A stretch of 64,000 nt of DNA, taken from NCBI GenBank assembly GCA_964636325.1, contig CAZWRV010000019.1, positions 1 through 64,000 on the forward strand. The letters run 5' to 3'. This document shows, piece by piece, positions 43,301 through 51,621 of this stretch. This DNA comes from CAZWRV01 sp964636325 (GTDB lineage Bacteria > Verrucomicrobiota > Lentisphaeria > Victivallales > GWF2-50-93). The notes beneath the pieces are model-generated. The model saw only the letters and a list, made by a program, of their open reading frames with translations. It was not told the DNA's origin and did no database searches. The position numbers and the translations under genes were made by a program. Each line of letters opens with the position of its first letter. The stretch's first letter is position 1.

Positions 43301-44320
43301 AGCATGCTCGACGCGGAATATCCGATCAAGGATGCGGTTACGGTCTACACCAAGGACAGCATGATCGCCATGTCCGTGCCTCACAACTTCGGAGTCAAAA
43401 TTGACCACCACGGCCACATGGATCCGCGCTGGCCCACGATGTTCGACGCAGGCATGGGCGGCGGCGGCGGACAGTTCAACACCCCGGCCTTCCGCCATTT
43501 CGGAATCGCCGCGGACGACGTGGAGTTCCTCGGCTTCTGGCGAAACGGTGAAATCATAAAGCCCGCCGACAAGGGGGTGCTGGTCTCCGCCTGGAAGCGC
43601 CCCGGCAAGCTGATGCTGCAAGTTTTCAACTACGGGCTCGATCCAGAAGGGCAGGAGAAGACCCGCTCCGGGAAGATGAAGCTCGATCTGAAGGCTCTTG
43701 GCGTTCCTCCGGGAATCCAGCCCGGCCAGGTCCGTGTCCGCGAGGCCGTGGTCGATCAGGAAAACCGCGTCTCGGAGCGGAGCGCAATATTCGCCTGGTA
43801 CCAGCATCTTCTTGAACAGCCGCGCTGGCCGAAGGATCAGGCGCCGCGGATCAGGCCGGCGCTCAATCCCAGCATCAACACCGACGGCTGGATCGATGAC
43901 GTGCATGTCTATTACCATGACTGCCGCTTCCTTGAAATCACCTGGGACGACGCTCCGCTCAAACGGGATGCCGTAGCCGATGCCGTCGGCTTTGACAATG
44001 TCGAGAGCGCCCTCAACTGGGGCTTCAGCCGTGCCGCGTCCGCGGACGCCGACGTGAAGAGCGCCTCGGAGGGGGTCGCCGTCAAGGCCTGGAAGCAGCC
44101 GGGCACTGCGATGCTCCTTGTCAAAAACACGTCGGCAGATGGCAAGCCGCTTGACGCCGCGCTCGCTGCCGACCTCGACAAACTTGGCGTAAAGGTGCAA
44201 AAGCTCTGGAATTCATATACCCAGTGCCTGGGCGGAGAACTCGACCCGGTCACAGGAGCTATAACCGTAAAAGGACTTAAGCCCGGCGAGCAGCGCCTGG
44301 TTTTCATAGACACGTTCTGA
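40388..44320 (+). CDS. Giant secreted glycoside-hydrolase-like protein (GH123/DUF6067-like) with CBM9-like domain
   Basis: 1,310 residues, a paralogue of the protein at 30196. Signal peptide (AAGFVSAVYLALAGGTALG). CBM9/DOMON-like domain opens with PPKIDGVIDPAEWKDSARV and runs to ~residue 240. Middle beta-sandwich region includes ENNLWVGNDRRGLCWFGDSD, matching the paralogues' W-F-[AG]-D motif. The C-terminal barrel-like region has GGLAHYYFDISFTRS (Y-F-D at a strand end) and GGVSGHATHSIPLRAMPW. A terminal beta domain contains FDNVESALNWGFSRAASADA. GGAGGT (40377-40382) gives a good start. It is probably extracellular and active on a complex glycan. Confidence 0.72.
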   Translation: MFKGVLKAMSAAGFVSAVYLALAGGTALGLQYPAEKIPVLNVPKMKAPPKIDGVIDPAEWKDSARVMGVVSTSSLAYKDRPVSFNVAWDDEHLYIAAVSDILPGHRLYKSRRDRFTTGVVFDDSYEFGIFMHDRNKLPEEVSSFQKIIINALGAGEYMKIYPSIGQNMYNWQPDPQIANRIYEENGKQWWALEVAFSLSDLQMPVKNKAGDKVDMLLAADLKNPGWQWLDFPSASGHLEHYGFTKMVLTEKEPYVQIEQFSGLHDEKIDLRSVVHNPGSKPVTVEASVQANYNPPPKSEEKARQFLDVKKTLEIPAGGSARFDVAEAFPGLKYDRTEWGGVVNVSNLKLSFCRANAEDAPTVYSYHCDFSGTDKSYLTATPRTTPFDCGVTFNPASNQMSIFGDTLDARIPQGSQPAKLKYVVSRDGKPIQDGFIDLFVNLKYEGLVPLTDPQPGKYQVTLSLVDKDGKVLVSRDDISFEKKDEAKVFAHWWNNKIGDPEKVLKPFEPIRVDGDKAAVTRRIYTLDGLGLPRQIESNGGNVLSAPARIVVKVAGKEHVVPTDGTVTYKDKKDWRTEFTGKASVAGIAFTVNGWMEQDGLVNLDLTYAPAAAAAPGSVATAAPAVALEDLRVEWPVDGSEGSWMQCIGGVGGNYAPRTIGMVPEGEGQVWDSLKDIGKAGSKMLLGNWENNLWVGNDRRGLCWFGDSDQGWVPDDKTPAHSLFRDGKAVVIRNHIVNLPAGAPAFKLDAPRTINLQYNATPFRHLAKGWRLTQVSACNGFSSKDWKFDEDDKKDYFTILSMPSKDPAKWPYYLEKYKKIADSKARPGGFFSIGPRLGMHLNNQIALRGYDRKTREPGLYEYFAADWDTEFDGESLNKTYRDYMLYLMNMHVRDGGLAHYYFDISFTRSTSALAAGFGYRLPDGRVQPASMDGPLREWYKRVWALMQEYDFYPGGVSGHATHSIPLRAMPWTDSMLDAEYPIKDAVTVYTKDSMIAMSVPHNFGVKIDHHGHMDPRWPTMFDAGMGGGGGQFNTPAFRHFGIAADDVEFLGFWRNGEIIKPADKGVLVSAWKRPGKLMLQVFNYGLDPEGQEKTRSGKMKLDLKALGVPPGIQPGQVRVREAVVDQENRVSERSAIFAWYQHLLEQPRWPKDQAPRIRPALNPSINTDGWIDDVHVYYHDCRFLEITWDDAPLKRDAVADAVGFDNVESALNWGFSRAASADADVKSASEGVAVKAWKQPGTAMLLVKNTSADGKPLDAALAADLDKLGVKVQKLWNSYTQCLGGELDPVTGAITVKGLKPGEQRLVFIDTF

Positions 44321-44331
44321 AAACCAAAAAT

Positions 44332-44355
44332 GCGACTGCGGCCGGCCGCAGTCGC
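44332..44355. promoter_or_regulatory. Perfect 24-bp GC-rich palindrome (candidate operator 4)
   Basis: GCGACTGCGGCC followed directly by its exact complement GGCCGCAGTCGC, 28 bp before the 4Fe-4S protein start and 11 bp after the GH-like stop. It could be operator, terminator stem (no T-run) or both. Confidence 0.45.
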
Positions 44356-44383
44356 GTGCTATCAAAACAGATATAGGAGGAGT

Positions 44384-45448
44384 ATGATTCGCAACGGGAA
44401 AATCACGGCATCCGACATCAAGCGTCACGCGCTGGAGATCGGAGCGGATATTGTCGGCATCGGCAACATAGAACGTTGGAAGGGCAGCCCCCGCCAGATG
44501 GACCCCCTGCAGATCATGCCCGAGTGCAGGTCAGTTATCGTCTGCGGCTTCCGCGTGATGCGCGGCAGCCTCCGCGGAGTCGAGGAAGGGACGATGTTCA
44601 GCAACTACGCCGCGATGGGCTACGGCGGCGTCACATACATACGCATGCCTCCGGTGATGTGGGGCCTTGCGGGATTCATCGAGGATGCCGGCTACGAGGC
44701 GATGCCGCTGGGTCAGATCGACTGCTGGCGCTCCTACGACGATGCCGGAAAAGTCTGGGACGGCTTCAGCCGTCCGGTGGCCGAGGGCAGGGCGGCCCCC
44801 GACGTTTCGCCCCACACCCGCGTCGCGGCATATCTCGCCGGGCTCGGCGAATTCGGCTGGAGCAAGGTCTTCCTCAATCCGAAATACGGACCGCGCGTCC
44901 GCTACGGCCTCGTGCTGACCGAGCTAGAGCTCGAACCCGATCCGATCTACAGCGGGCCGAAACTATGCAACAAGTGCATGGCCTGCGCCAGGGAATGCCC
45001 CGCCAGGGCCATAACAAGCGATCCGAACAATTCTGAAGGTATAACTTTCGCCGACGGCTCCAGGATCGAGTGGGGAAAGTTCGACGCCGTCCGATGCTGC
45101 AACTGCTTCAGCGGCGGCGAGATACCTGAAGACCAGGAGAGCATCAAGCCGGAAGACGCCTATTCGAACTGGCTCGGAATGAAGTCGGTGCGAGGTTCGC
45201 ACGGCCCCTTCTACAGGAAGCCGGCGCCCGTCTACTACACAGGCCAGGCCGTCTGCGGAGGGAAGGGATGCGTCCGCGCATGCATGATGAGCCTTGAGGC
45301 GCGCGGAGCGGTCGAAAACACTTTCCACCAGAAGTTCCGCCGCCGCAAGCCCTGGGCGATAGACTGGTCCAAGCCGGCACCTGCGATAGAGCATCCCGTC
45401 AAGTCATTCGCCGCCCAGGCTGAAAAGCCGAAAGACGACGTCTCATGA
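44384..45448 (+). CDS. 4Fe-4S protein related to epoxyqueuosine reductase / reductive dehalogenase family
   Basis: 354 residues from ATG 44384 after AGGAGG. The N-terminal region (IKRHALEIGADIVGIGNIER, CRSVIVCGFRV) and the GLGEFGWSKVFLNPKYGPRVR segment resemble QueG and reductive-dehalogenase cobalamin-type folds. Clusters: CNKCMACARECPARAI is a standard C-x2-C-x2-C-x3-CP motif, and a second set of cysteines (RCCNCF and CGGKGCVRACMMS) could hold another cluster. The substrate is unknown; QueG itself is a tRNA enzyme, and this divergent copy is probably not QueG. No signal peptide. Stop and next start overlap (ATGA 45445-45448). Confidence 0.75.
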   Translation: MIRNGKITASDIKRHALEIGADIVGIGNIERWKGSPRQMDPLQIMPECRSVIVCGFRVMRGSLRGVEEGTMFSNYAAMGYGGVTYIRMPPVMWGLAGFIEDAGYEAMPLGQIDCWRSYDDAGKVWDGFSRPVAEGRAAPDVSPHTRVAAYLAGLGEFGWSKVFLNPKYGPRVRYGLVLTELELEPDPIYSGPKLCNKCMACARECPARAITSDPNNSEGITFADGSRIEWGKFDAVRCCNCFSGGEIPEDQESIKPEDAYSNWLGMKSVRGSHGPFYRKPAPVYYTGQAVCGGKGCVRACMMSLEARGAVENTFHQKFRRRKPWAIDWSKPAPAIEHPVKSFAAQAEKPKDDVS

Positions 45449-46500
45449 AGTTCTCCATCGGCTACCAGCTTCCCGGAGAAGGCGGAGAACGTTTTTCGGA
45501 TGTGGTCCGGGAATATTCTCCACAGATCGCCGAAGTCTATTTCCCCTGGGCGGACCAGCCGAGCGGCCGCGCGGCTTTGAATGTCCGGCGCGGTTATGTC
45601 GACTGGAAGGCGCAGGAGGAAATGGAGGCCGAGCTCCGCGAAATCTGCGGGATGGGTGTCCGGCTGAACCTGCTTTTCAACGCCAGCTGCTACGGAGGAC
45701 GCGCCATCAGCGAGCATCTCGAGCACCAGGTGGCGTCGGTGATCGAACATCTCTCTGAGATACTGGGGCGTCTGGACGGAGTGACCACGGCTTCGCTGGC
45801 CGTGGCCAACACTATGAAACGGCATTTCCCGGACGTGAAGGTCCGGGCATCCGTCAACATGCGGATCGGGACTGTGCATGCCATGGAATATGTAGGGCAC
45901 CTCTTCGACGAATACTGCGTGCAGCGCGAGATGAACCGCGACATCGAGAAAATCCGCGAACTTCGCAGATGGGCCGACGCAAACGGAAAGGGAATCAGCA
46001 TCCTGGCGAACAGCGGCTGCCTGAGGCATTGCAGCGGCCAGACATTCCACGACAACCTGGTGGCGCACGAACAGGAGGTGGACGAGACGCGCAACACCTC
46101 GGGCTGGTCGCCGATACTGTGCCGGCATGTCGTCGGCGCAGCGGGCGGAAGACACCATGTCCTGCGGGCGACCTGGATCCGGCCGGAGGACATCGGCCGT
46201 TATGAAGGTGTAATTGATCTGGTGAAACTCGCGACAAGGATGCACGAGCGGCCGCGGATGGTCGTCGCAGCATACGCCAACCGACGGTTCCACGGCAATC
46301 TGCTCAACCTCTTTGAGCCAAGCCATACTGCCGCATTCGACGGTTGCTGGATTGACAACGACGCGTTTCCCACCGACTGGTTCGAGCATACCTCGGAGTG
46401 TGTCCGTCGAGACGGTGAATGCGCCCGTTGCAATGAAATACTGAAAACGGTGCTGAAGGAGTCTGGCCCGGAGGAGTATATCTTCATCGAAAAGTTCTGA
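45445..46500 (+). CDS. Peptidase U32-like (UbiU/UbiV-type) Fe-S protein
   Basis: 351 residues. TIM-barrel-like layout with VYFPWADQPSGRA, LNLLFNASCYGG, VRASVNMRIG and the signature ILANSGCLRHCSGQTFHDN, where U32 proteins have their cluster-binding cysteines; ECARC near the C-terminus gives more. U32 members are not peptidases in the studied cases: UbiU/UbiV and RlhA/TrhP carry 4Fe-4S and hydroxylate ubiquinone precursors or RNA. The substrate here is unknown. It is translationally coupled to the preceding 4Fe-4S gene, which may supply electrons (inference). Confidence 0.75.
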   Translation: MKFSIGYQLPGEGGERFSDVVREYSPQIAEVYFPWADQPSGRAALNVRRGYVDWKAQEEMEAELREICGMGVRLNLLFNASCYGGRAISEHLEHQVASVIEHLSEILGRLDGVTTASLAVANTMKRHFPDVKVRASVNMRIGTVHAMEYVGHLFDEYCVQREMNRDIEKIRELRRWADANGKGISILANSGCLRHCSGQTFHDNLVAHEQEVDETRNTSGWSPILCRHVVGAAGGRHHVLRATWIRPEDIGRYEGVIDLVKLATRMHERPRMVVAAYANRRFHGNLLNLFEPSHTAAFDGCWIDNDAFPTDWFEHTSECVRRDGECARCNEILKTVLKESGPEEYIFIEKF

Positions 46501-46509
46501 ATAAAAATG

Positions 46510-46550
46510 ACTGCGGTCGATTGCGGCCGTTCGCGGTCGGCTGCGACCGG
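46510..46550. promoter_or_regulatory. GC-rich imperfect palindromes (candidate operator 5)
   Basis: ACTGCGGTCGATTGCGGC (46510-46527) resembles the half-sites of the other candidate operators; CGGTCG and CGACCG arms follow. It lies immediately before the 46559 start. Confidence 0.35.
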
Positions 46551-46558
46551 GAGTGTAA

Positions 46559-49500
46559 ATGAAAAAAATCTTTAAAACCGCCGTTCTGTCGGGGGCGGCG
46601 CTAGCCGCATGCTTCGTAGTTCAAGCTGAAGAGAAGCTTTCTGACGACGACATCCGCTGGCGCGAAAAGATCGGATTCAACCCGCAGGTGCACGCCTCGG
46701 TTGAGAATTCCTCCGACGCGGAAGTTTTCGCCCGGGCTCCGTATGCGTATTATCCTTACTCAAACGAGCTTGAAGTGGTGTTTGATCTTGCCGCGGCCGT
46801 CAAACTCCTGCCGGCGGACTCGCCGAAGCCTTCGGGAGGTCTGAACTCCGTGGAAGTTATGGTCTTTCCCGTCGTAATTACCCAGGAAGAATTCGCGGAG
46901 TTTGCGCACTTTTACGCGCCGAATCCCAAGGTACCGCCCGATCTGGACAAGCCAGTTGCTTGCGGCAAGATCCCGCTCGATGGCAAGGGCCGCGGCCATG
47001 GCATCTTCAAAATACCGGATATGCCGGACGGCAACTACCGGGTCGTGTATGAATATGGCGGCGCAAGGCTCACGGCATCAAGAACTTTCAGAAGGTCTCA
47101 TTTCGAATGGGAGCGCTGCAGATATGGAACCGAGCACAAGGTTTACGCCCCGTTCACGCCGGTCGCGGTGGACGGAAACAAAGTGTCCGTCGCCGACCGG
47201 ACATACGCGATCAACTCCTTCGGGCTTTTCGACAGCGTGATCAGCAAGGGCCGGGAACTGCTCGCAGAGCCAATGAAGCTTGTCGCCGAAAAGACGGACG
47301 GTTCGCGCATCGCTTGGAAGGCCGGGAAGATAAGCGGCAAGGCGGTTTATGCGGATCTCGCGGAATTCAAATGTTCCACGGAATCGGAGATAGGTACGCT
47401 GCAATCTGAAGTTTCGATCGAGGAGGACGGCTGTGCGAAAATCGCAATGACGCTGACACCTGTCACCCGACACCAGACACCTATCCGCCGAGCCTGGCTC
47501 GAGATCGCTCTCAAGGAAACGGAAGCGCCTCTCTGCCACATGGTCGGCATGAACTCGATGCGGCACAACTATGCGGGGAATGTCCCTCGCGGCGGGAAGA
47601 TAACCTGGCTCAACCAGCCTTGGCGCCCGGCGCGCTTCGAGGTTCAGCCATTCGAAGGCGAGACACCCGCCTCATATCAGGTATGGGAGGCGAACAACCA
47701 GATGCACTGGGGGGGCGAGAGATGGAATTTCGCGCCTTATGTCTGGCTGGGCGCGGAGGAGCGCGGGCTGGCCTGGTTCGGCGATGACATCGGCGGATAC
47801 AGCACCGACGGCAAAACTTCGCTGCAGCGGCTCTTTATCGAGCCGGGCAAAGTGGTTCTGCGGGTCGAATTTATCCAGCAGCCTGTCACGCTGGAATCTC
47901 CACGCCGCTTTGTTTTCGGCCTGCAGGCGAGCCCGACGAAACCGATGCGTCCTGACTGGCGCGGCTACAGCGTCCCCGGCGGCGGCGGAATGTCGGTCGT
48001 GGTCTGGGGCGGCTTCAACTGCGCGGACAAGGTTCCGGCCAACAAGGACTGGACGATCGTGGATAAAGTGATGGAAGGCCGCAAGACGGGCAAGCCCGAC
48101 TTTGCGTGGTTCGCGGAATACGCGAAGACGCACAAGACGATTTCCGGCAGCGGCGGCGCGAAGGCCGGGCGCCTGCATGAGATAACGCTCGAAGAGGCGA
48201 AGGCCAACGGCCAGCCATGGCTCACCGCCCTGAACCATTTCGTCGCCAGGGAGGCGGGCGCACAGGCCGGCGTCGGCACCACCGTCTATTACGAGGAGCA
48301 TCAGACAAGCGGAAACTATCCGGACGTTGCGGAGTTCATGGACGAATGGAGCGACTCCAGTTTCGCCCGTTACCGTTACTTCGACTATCCGAAGACGTGG
48401 GGGCCGGAATGCCGCAGCGCCAATCCGGAGAGCTACCGCGACTTCGCAGTCTTCTACGCCAACGAATGGATGAAACGCGGAGTCGGCATCTATTACGACA
48501 ACACTTATCCGATGGTGGACAGGAATCCGGAGCATTTCCGTGGACGTGGAATAACATGGTCAAGCAGCATCTGGGGGCACCGCGACTATTACAAGCGCGT
48601 CTGGAAGCGGAGCCGGGAACTGATGGAGTCGGGTGCATCCCCGCTACCGCTGCACACAGTCGGCCATGTCACAAACTGCCAGGTTCTGCCTTACACCACG
48701 TGGTGGGATGCGACGCTCGGGGTAGAATCTCCCGGCCAGTGGCAGCCGGACAAGATGCCGTCAGCCGAGGAGATGAGGAAATGCATTGAGGAATGGTCCT
48801 TCGTAATTCTTCCGGGTCCTAACAAGGATACGCCCGGCCAGGCACTGCCGTATCCTCCCGACTACCTGCGCGCGATGGAGATGGGCCGGATGGCGGGGCT
48901 GATCCCGCACTACAGGCACCTTCTGCGGAGCGAGGATGCGGTAGGCGGCCTCGGGATAAGCTTTGGAGCGACCGACCAGGGCAGGGAGCCGGAACTGCGC
49001 GAGCACCGCCTCCTCTCCGACGCCGCGATGGGCATCGTCCATGAGATCCGCGGCGGTGCAAGCGGCTACGAGCATCCTAAGATAGGAGGGCTTCGTCGCT
49101 CAATCAATGACTTCGGATATGGAAAGCCCGGAGTCAAAGTATACAACTACTGGGATGAGGATCCTTTTGCGGCCAAAATAATAGGGCTCGGCAATCCAAA
49201 AGTGAAATGGCTTGCAATGACCCGCGACGGCGCGCCGTTCGGCATGATACTACTTCAAAGCTACAGTCCCGAGGCGTCAAGCACTTCGCTGATCTTCCCC
49301 GAGGGGAAAATATTCATCGACGCGGAAACCCGTGAAACGTTCCAGGCCGGAGCGGACGGGAGTGTGGAGATAAAGCTGCCCGCCGACTACGGGACAAGGC
49401 TCTTCTATGTGCTCAGGAACGAAGGGGCGCCGAAGCTCCTGTCTAAAAGCGCAGATACGCTTCTTCTTGACGACTTTGAACTCGGCCTCGGTTTCAACCT

Positions 49501-50068
49501 TGCTGTCCACGGCAAGGGCTTTGACGTCGTAAAGGACACAGATGTCCAGGAGAACCATGTTTTGAGGATAGTATCAGGCCATCCCTCGCAGAACGTCCTT
49601 GTCACGCAGGGGCTTGAGGATATGGCCGATTACGAGCTTTCGTTCAAGTTCCGGATTCCTGCAGTCCCCGCCGAGGCGGGCAAAGGCGGCCTCCTCCATC
49701 TCGGCTACCGCGATTCCGGCAGCCAGCGTTTCTATTTCGGACTGGGATATGAGGCTTGCAAGGACGGCAAGTCTTCATGGACTGTCTCGAGTCCGGTGAT
49801 GGTCCTCGACGGCGGCAAGAACGAAGGCTACGGGAAGACCGTAGCGGCCAGCCCGGTCGAAGCTTCTGTGGACACCGAGTGGCATACGCTCGCCATCAAA
49901 GTCCAGGGGCCAAGGCACACGATCGCAATCGACGGGAAAACAGTCTTCGAAGGCGAGGACGAACGCAATCTCAAAGGCCCGTTCACGATCGCTCCCGGCT
50001 GGGGATGGAACAAGACCGAATATGTGGAGATCGACGAGATTTCAGTAAAATCCCTGAAACAGGAGTAG
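46559..50068 (+). CDS. Large secreted glycoside-hydrolase-like protein with C-terminal LamG/DUF1080-like domain
   Basis: 1,169 residues. Signal peptide (AVLSGAALAACFVVQAEE). It lacks the CBM9-like N-terminal domain of its two paralogues but keeps the middle region (WLGAEERGLAWFGDDIGGYS) and the barrel-like region with MKRGVGIYYDNTYPMVDRNP (Y-Y-D motif). It adds a C-terminal jelly-roll of ~190 residues (LLLDDFELGLGFNLAVHGKG to TEYVEIDEISVKSLKQ) resembling LamG or 3-keto-disaccharide-hydrolase (DUF1080) domains that bind glycans. The ribosome binding site is weak (GGGAG). It is the last gene of the plus-strand carbohydrate cluster. Confidence 0.7.
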   Translation: MKKIFKTAVLSGAALAACFVVQAEEKLSDDDIRWREKIGFNPQVHASVENSSDAEVFARAPYAYYPYSNELEVVFDLAAAVKLLPADSPKPSGGLNSVEVMVFPVVITQEEFAEFAHFYAPNPKVPPDLDKPVACGKIPLDGKGRGHGIFKIPDMPDGNYRVVYEYGGARLTASRTFRRSHFEWERCRYGTEHKVYAPFTPVAVDGNKVSVADRTYAINSFGLFDSVISKGRELLAEPMKLVAEKTDGSRIAWKAGKISGKAVYADLAEFKCSTESEIGTLQSEVSIEEDGCAKIAMTLTPVTRHQTPIRRAWLEIALKETEAPLCHMVGMNSMRHNYAGNVPRGGKITWLNQPWRPARFEVQPFEGETPASYQVWEANNQMHWGGERWNFAPYVWLGAEERGLAWFGDDIGGYSTDGKTSLQRLFIEPGKVVLRVEFIQQPVTLESPRRFVFGLQASPTKPMRPDWRGYSVPGGGGMSVVVWGGFNCADKVPANKDWTIVDKVMEGRKTGKPDFAWFAEYAKTHKTISGSGGAKAGRLHEITLEEAKANGQPWLTALNHFVAREAGAQAGVGTTVYYEEHQTSGNYPDVAEFMDEWSDSSFARYRYFDYPKTWGPECRSANPESYRDFAVFYANEWMKRGVGIYYDNTYPMVDRNPEHFRGRGITWSSSIWGHRDYYKRVWKRSRELMESGASPLPLHTVGHVTNCQVLPYTTWWDATLGVESPGQWQPDKMPSAEEMRKCIEEWSFVILPGPNKDTPGQALPYPPDYLRAMEMGRMAGLIPHYRHLLRSEDAVGGLGISFGATDQGREPELREHRLLSDAAMGIVHEIRGGASGYEHPKIGGLRRSINDFGYGKPGVKVYNYWDEDPFAAKIIGLGNPKVKWLAMTRDGAPFGMILLQSYSPEASSTSLIFPEGKIFIDAETRETFQAGADGSVEIKLPADYGTRLFYVLRNEGAPKLLSKSADTLLLDDFELGLGFNLAVHGKGFDVVKDTDVQENHVLRIVSGHPSQNVLVTQGLEDMADYELSFKFRIPAVPAEAGKGGLLHLGYRDSGSQRFYFGLGYEACKDGKSSWTVSSPVMVLDGGKNEGYGKTVAASPVEASVDTEWHTLAIKVQGPRHTIAIDGKTVFEGEDERNLKGPFTIAPGWGWNKTEYVEIDEISVKSLKQE

Positions 50069-50207
50069 CTTGCGACTTCCAGGCGCAAGGGGGAATCTCA
50101 TACCATTTCGCAACCAAACTGATATAAAATTAGCCCAACTTCCGCGCATAAAAAATAGACATGTTGATAATCAAGGACTTAGGTGCGGTATTGGCACTAC
50201 GGTCCTT

Positions 50208-50454
50208 TCACATCTTCCGGCGAAAGACGTTTGAGCGGACGGGAAGCGTCTTCACGTCTATCCCCATGATATCATGGATCAATCGTTGTTTTTCGTCGGG
50301 CCGTCCCGGCTTCCGGATCCGCCTCACCGTTCCGTCGGAGCAGGGGATGATCAGCGTGCTGTAGCAGTGGGTCGCCTGCGCGCTGGTTATATCCGGCGCG
50401 GCGATCTGCAACTTCTCGATCAGGAAAAGAGCATAGGGCCGGGGCGTCAGCCGA
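50208..50454 (-). pseudogene. Possible transposase C-terminal remnant
   Basis: About 80 codons on the minus strand ending at TGA 50208, with no start of their own; the frame runs out of the URO-D-like gene upstream. The tail CSDGTVRRIRKPGRPDEKQR LIHDIMGI is loosely like the C-termini of IS1634-type transposases (from memory). No inverted repeats are visible. 50069-50207 shows no feature. Confidence 0.25.
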
Positions 50455-51477
50455 TTATTTGTTGAATCCGGGCTGGCCTTTGGCGGCGTCGACGAACGCC
50501 AGGATGTTATCGAGCGGGACGTCTCCTTCGACCGCATGTGCAGGCGCGAAGATATATCCGCCCCTGAGTCCCTTTTTCAAGAGCTTGTCGCTCTCGTTTC
50601 TCACTTCTTCCACGGAGCCCTTCGGGAGGGTCTGCTGGGTTGAAAGGCCCCCGTGGAACGCCAGCCTGCCGTGATACTTGTCCATCAACGCGAAGACGTC
50701 CATGACTTCCGGCTGGAAGGGATTGAAGCAGTTGAGGCCGATTTCTATGAGTTCGTCGAAGAGCTCGTCGACGTCGCCGCAGGAATGGATGAAGACTTTC
50801 TTGCCTGCGGAGCGGACCTCTCCGTAGGCCCGTGCCAGGTGCGGTTTGATGAAGGTCCGCCAGATCTCCGGGCCCATCTGGAGTCCGATCTGCTGGCCCC
50901 AGTCGTCGCCGAAATAGACGGCGTCGACGTCCAGCTTGACGGCCCTCCTCACAAGTTCGACGTTGAAGTCGGTGATGCGGCGCAAAAGTTCCTCGACGAA
51001 GTCGGGGTGCTCGATGAAGTCCATCATGAGGTTTTCCATTCCTCGGAGAGTCCAGGCGCGTTCGTAGAGCGAGAATCCGATGGAGTAGACGCGGTATCTT
51101 TCCTGCGCGTTTTTTGATTTCAGGCCGTCGACTCCGCCCCAGAAGACCTGATCGTCTGGATCCGGAAATGAATAGCCGCGCAGTGACGGCTCGGGCAGGA
51201 CGCAGCCCCTTACGATTCCGATGTCCTTGTCGACGCTCTTGTCCCAGACTACGCCGAAGACGTCCCTGACGCAGCCGCCGCCGATGTCCTTGAAGAATCC
51301 TACGCCTCCCCCGATCCCGTGGATATGCGGCTGCAGGAAAGGATCAATATCCCTGGTTCCGAAATGTTCCTGCAGCATTTCCGCCGGCTCCTTGGTGAAA
51401 GCGAAGCTCCACGGCGTATAGGGGACGTCCTTCGATTCGACGGCAAGCTTTACTACATCCCTCTTTGGCATCTTCAT
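50455..51477 (-). CDS. URO-D superfamily protein retaining the HxCG motif (MtaA-like)
   Basis: 341 residues from ATG 51477, placed by GGAGGA five bases upstream. TIM-barrel protein with DAVYFGDDWGQQIGLQMG and the motif KKVFIHSCGDVDELFDELIE, in which His-x-Cys-Gly matches the zinc site of corrinoid-dependent methyltransferases such as MtaA/CmuA. Of the four URO-D-like proteins in the window it is the only one with this motif intact, so methyl transfer is most plausible here. No corrinoid protein gene is nearby. It is divergent from an AraC/PocR regulator 124 bp away, a likely controller. Confidence 0.85.
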   Translation of the reverse strand: MKMPKRDVVKLAVESKDVPYTPWSFAFTKEPAEMLQEHFGTRDIDPFLQPHIHGIGGGVGFFKDIGGGCVRDVFGVVWDKSVDKDIGIVRGCVLPEPSLRGYSFPDPDDQVFWGGVDGLKSKNAQERYRVYSIGFSLYERAWTLRGMENLMMDFIEHPDFVEELLRRITDFNVELVRRAVKLDVDAVYFGDDWGQQIGLQMGPEIWRTFIKPHLARAYGEVRSAGKKVFIHSCGDVDELFDELIEIGLNCFNPFQPEVMDVFALMDKYHGRLAFHGGLSTQQTLPKGSVEEVRNESDKLLKKGLRGGYIFAPAHAVEGDVPLDNILAFVDAAKGQPGFNK

Positions 51478-51563
51478 TGAGTCCTCCTTTTGCATATCTT
51501 TCTTATGGCCATTATATCCTTATTGCATCGGAGCCAAGATACTGCTGGAAACGCCGTTCCGGA

Positions 51564-51621
51564 ATGGACATAGGGGCTTTAAGCATGGACATTTGTGCAG
51601 AATGAGCAATATTATGTCCAT
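51564..51621. promoter_or_regulatory. ATGGACAT repeats (candidate AraC operator)
   Basis: ATGGACAT occurs at 51564-51571 and 51585-51592, 21 bp (two helical turns) apart, and inverted (ATGTCCAT) at 51614-51621 just inside the regulator gene. Direct repeats at this spacing are usual for AraC-type regulators. Confidence 0.45.
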
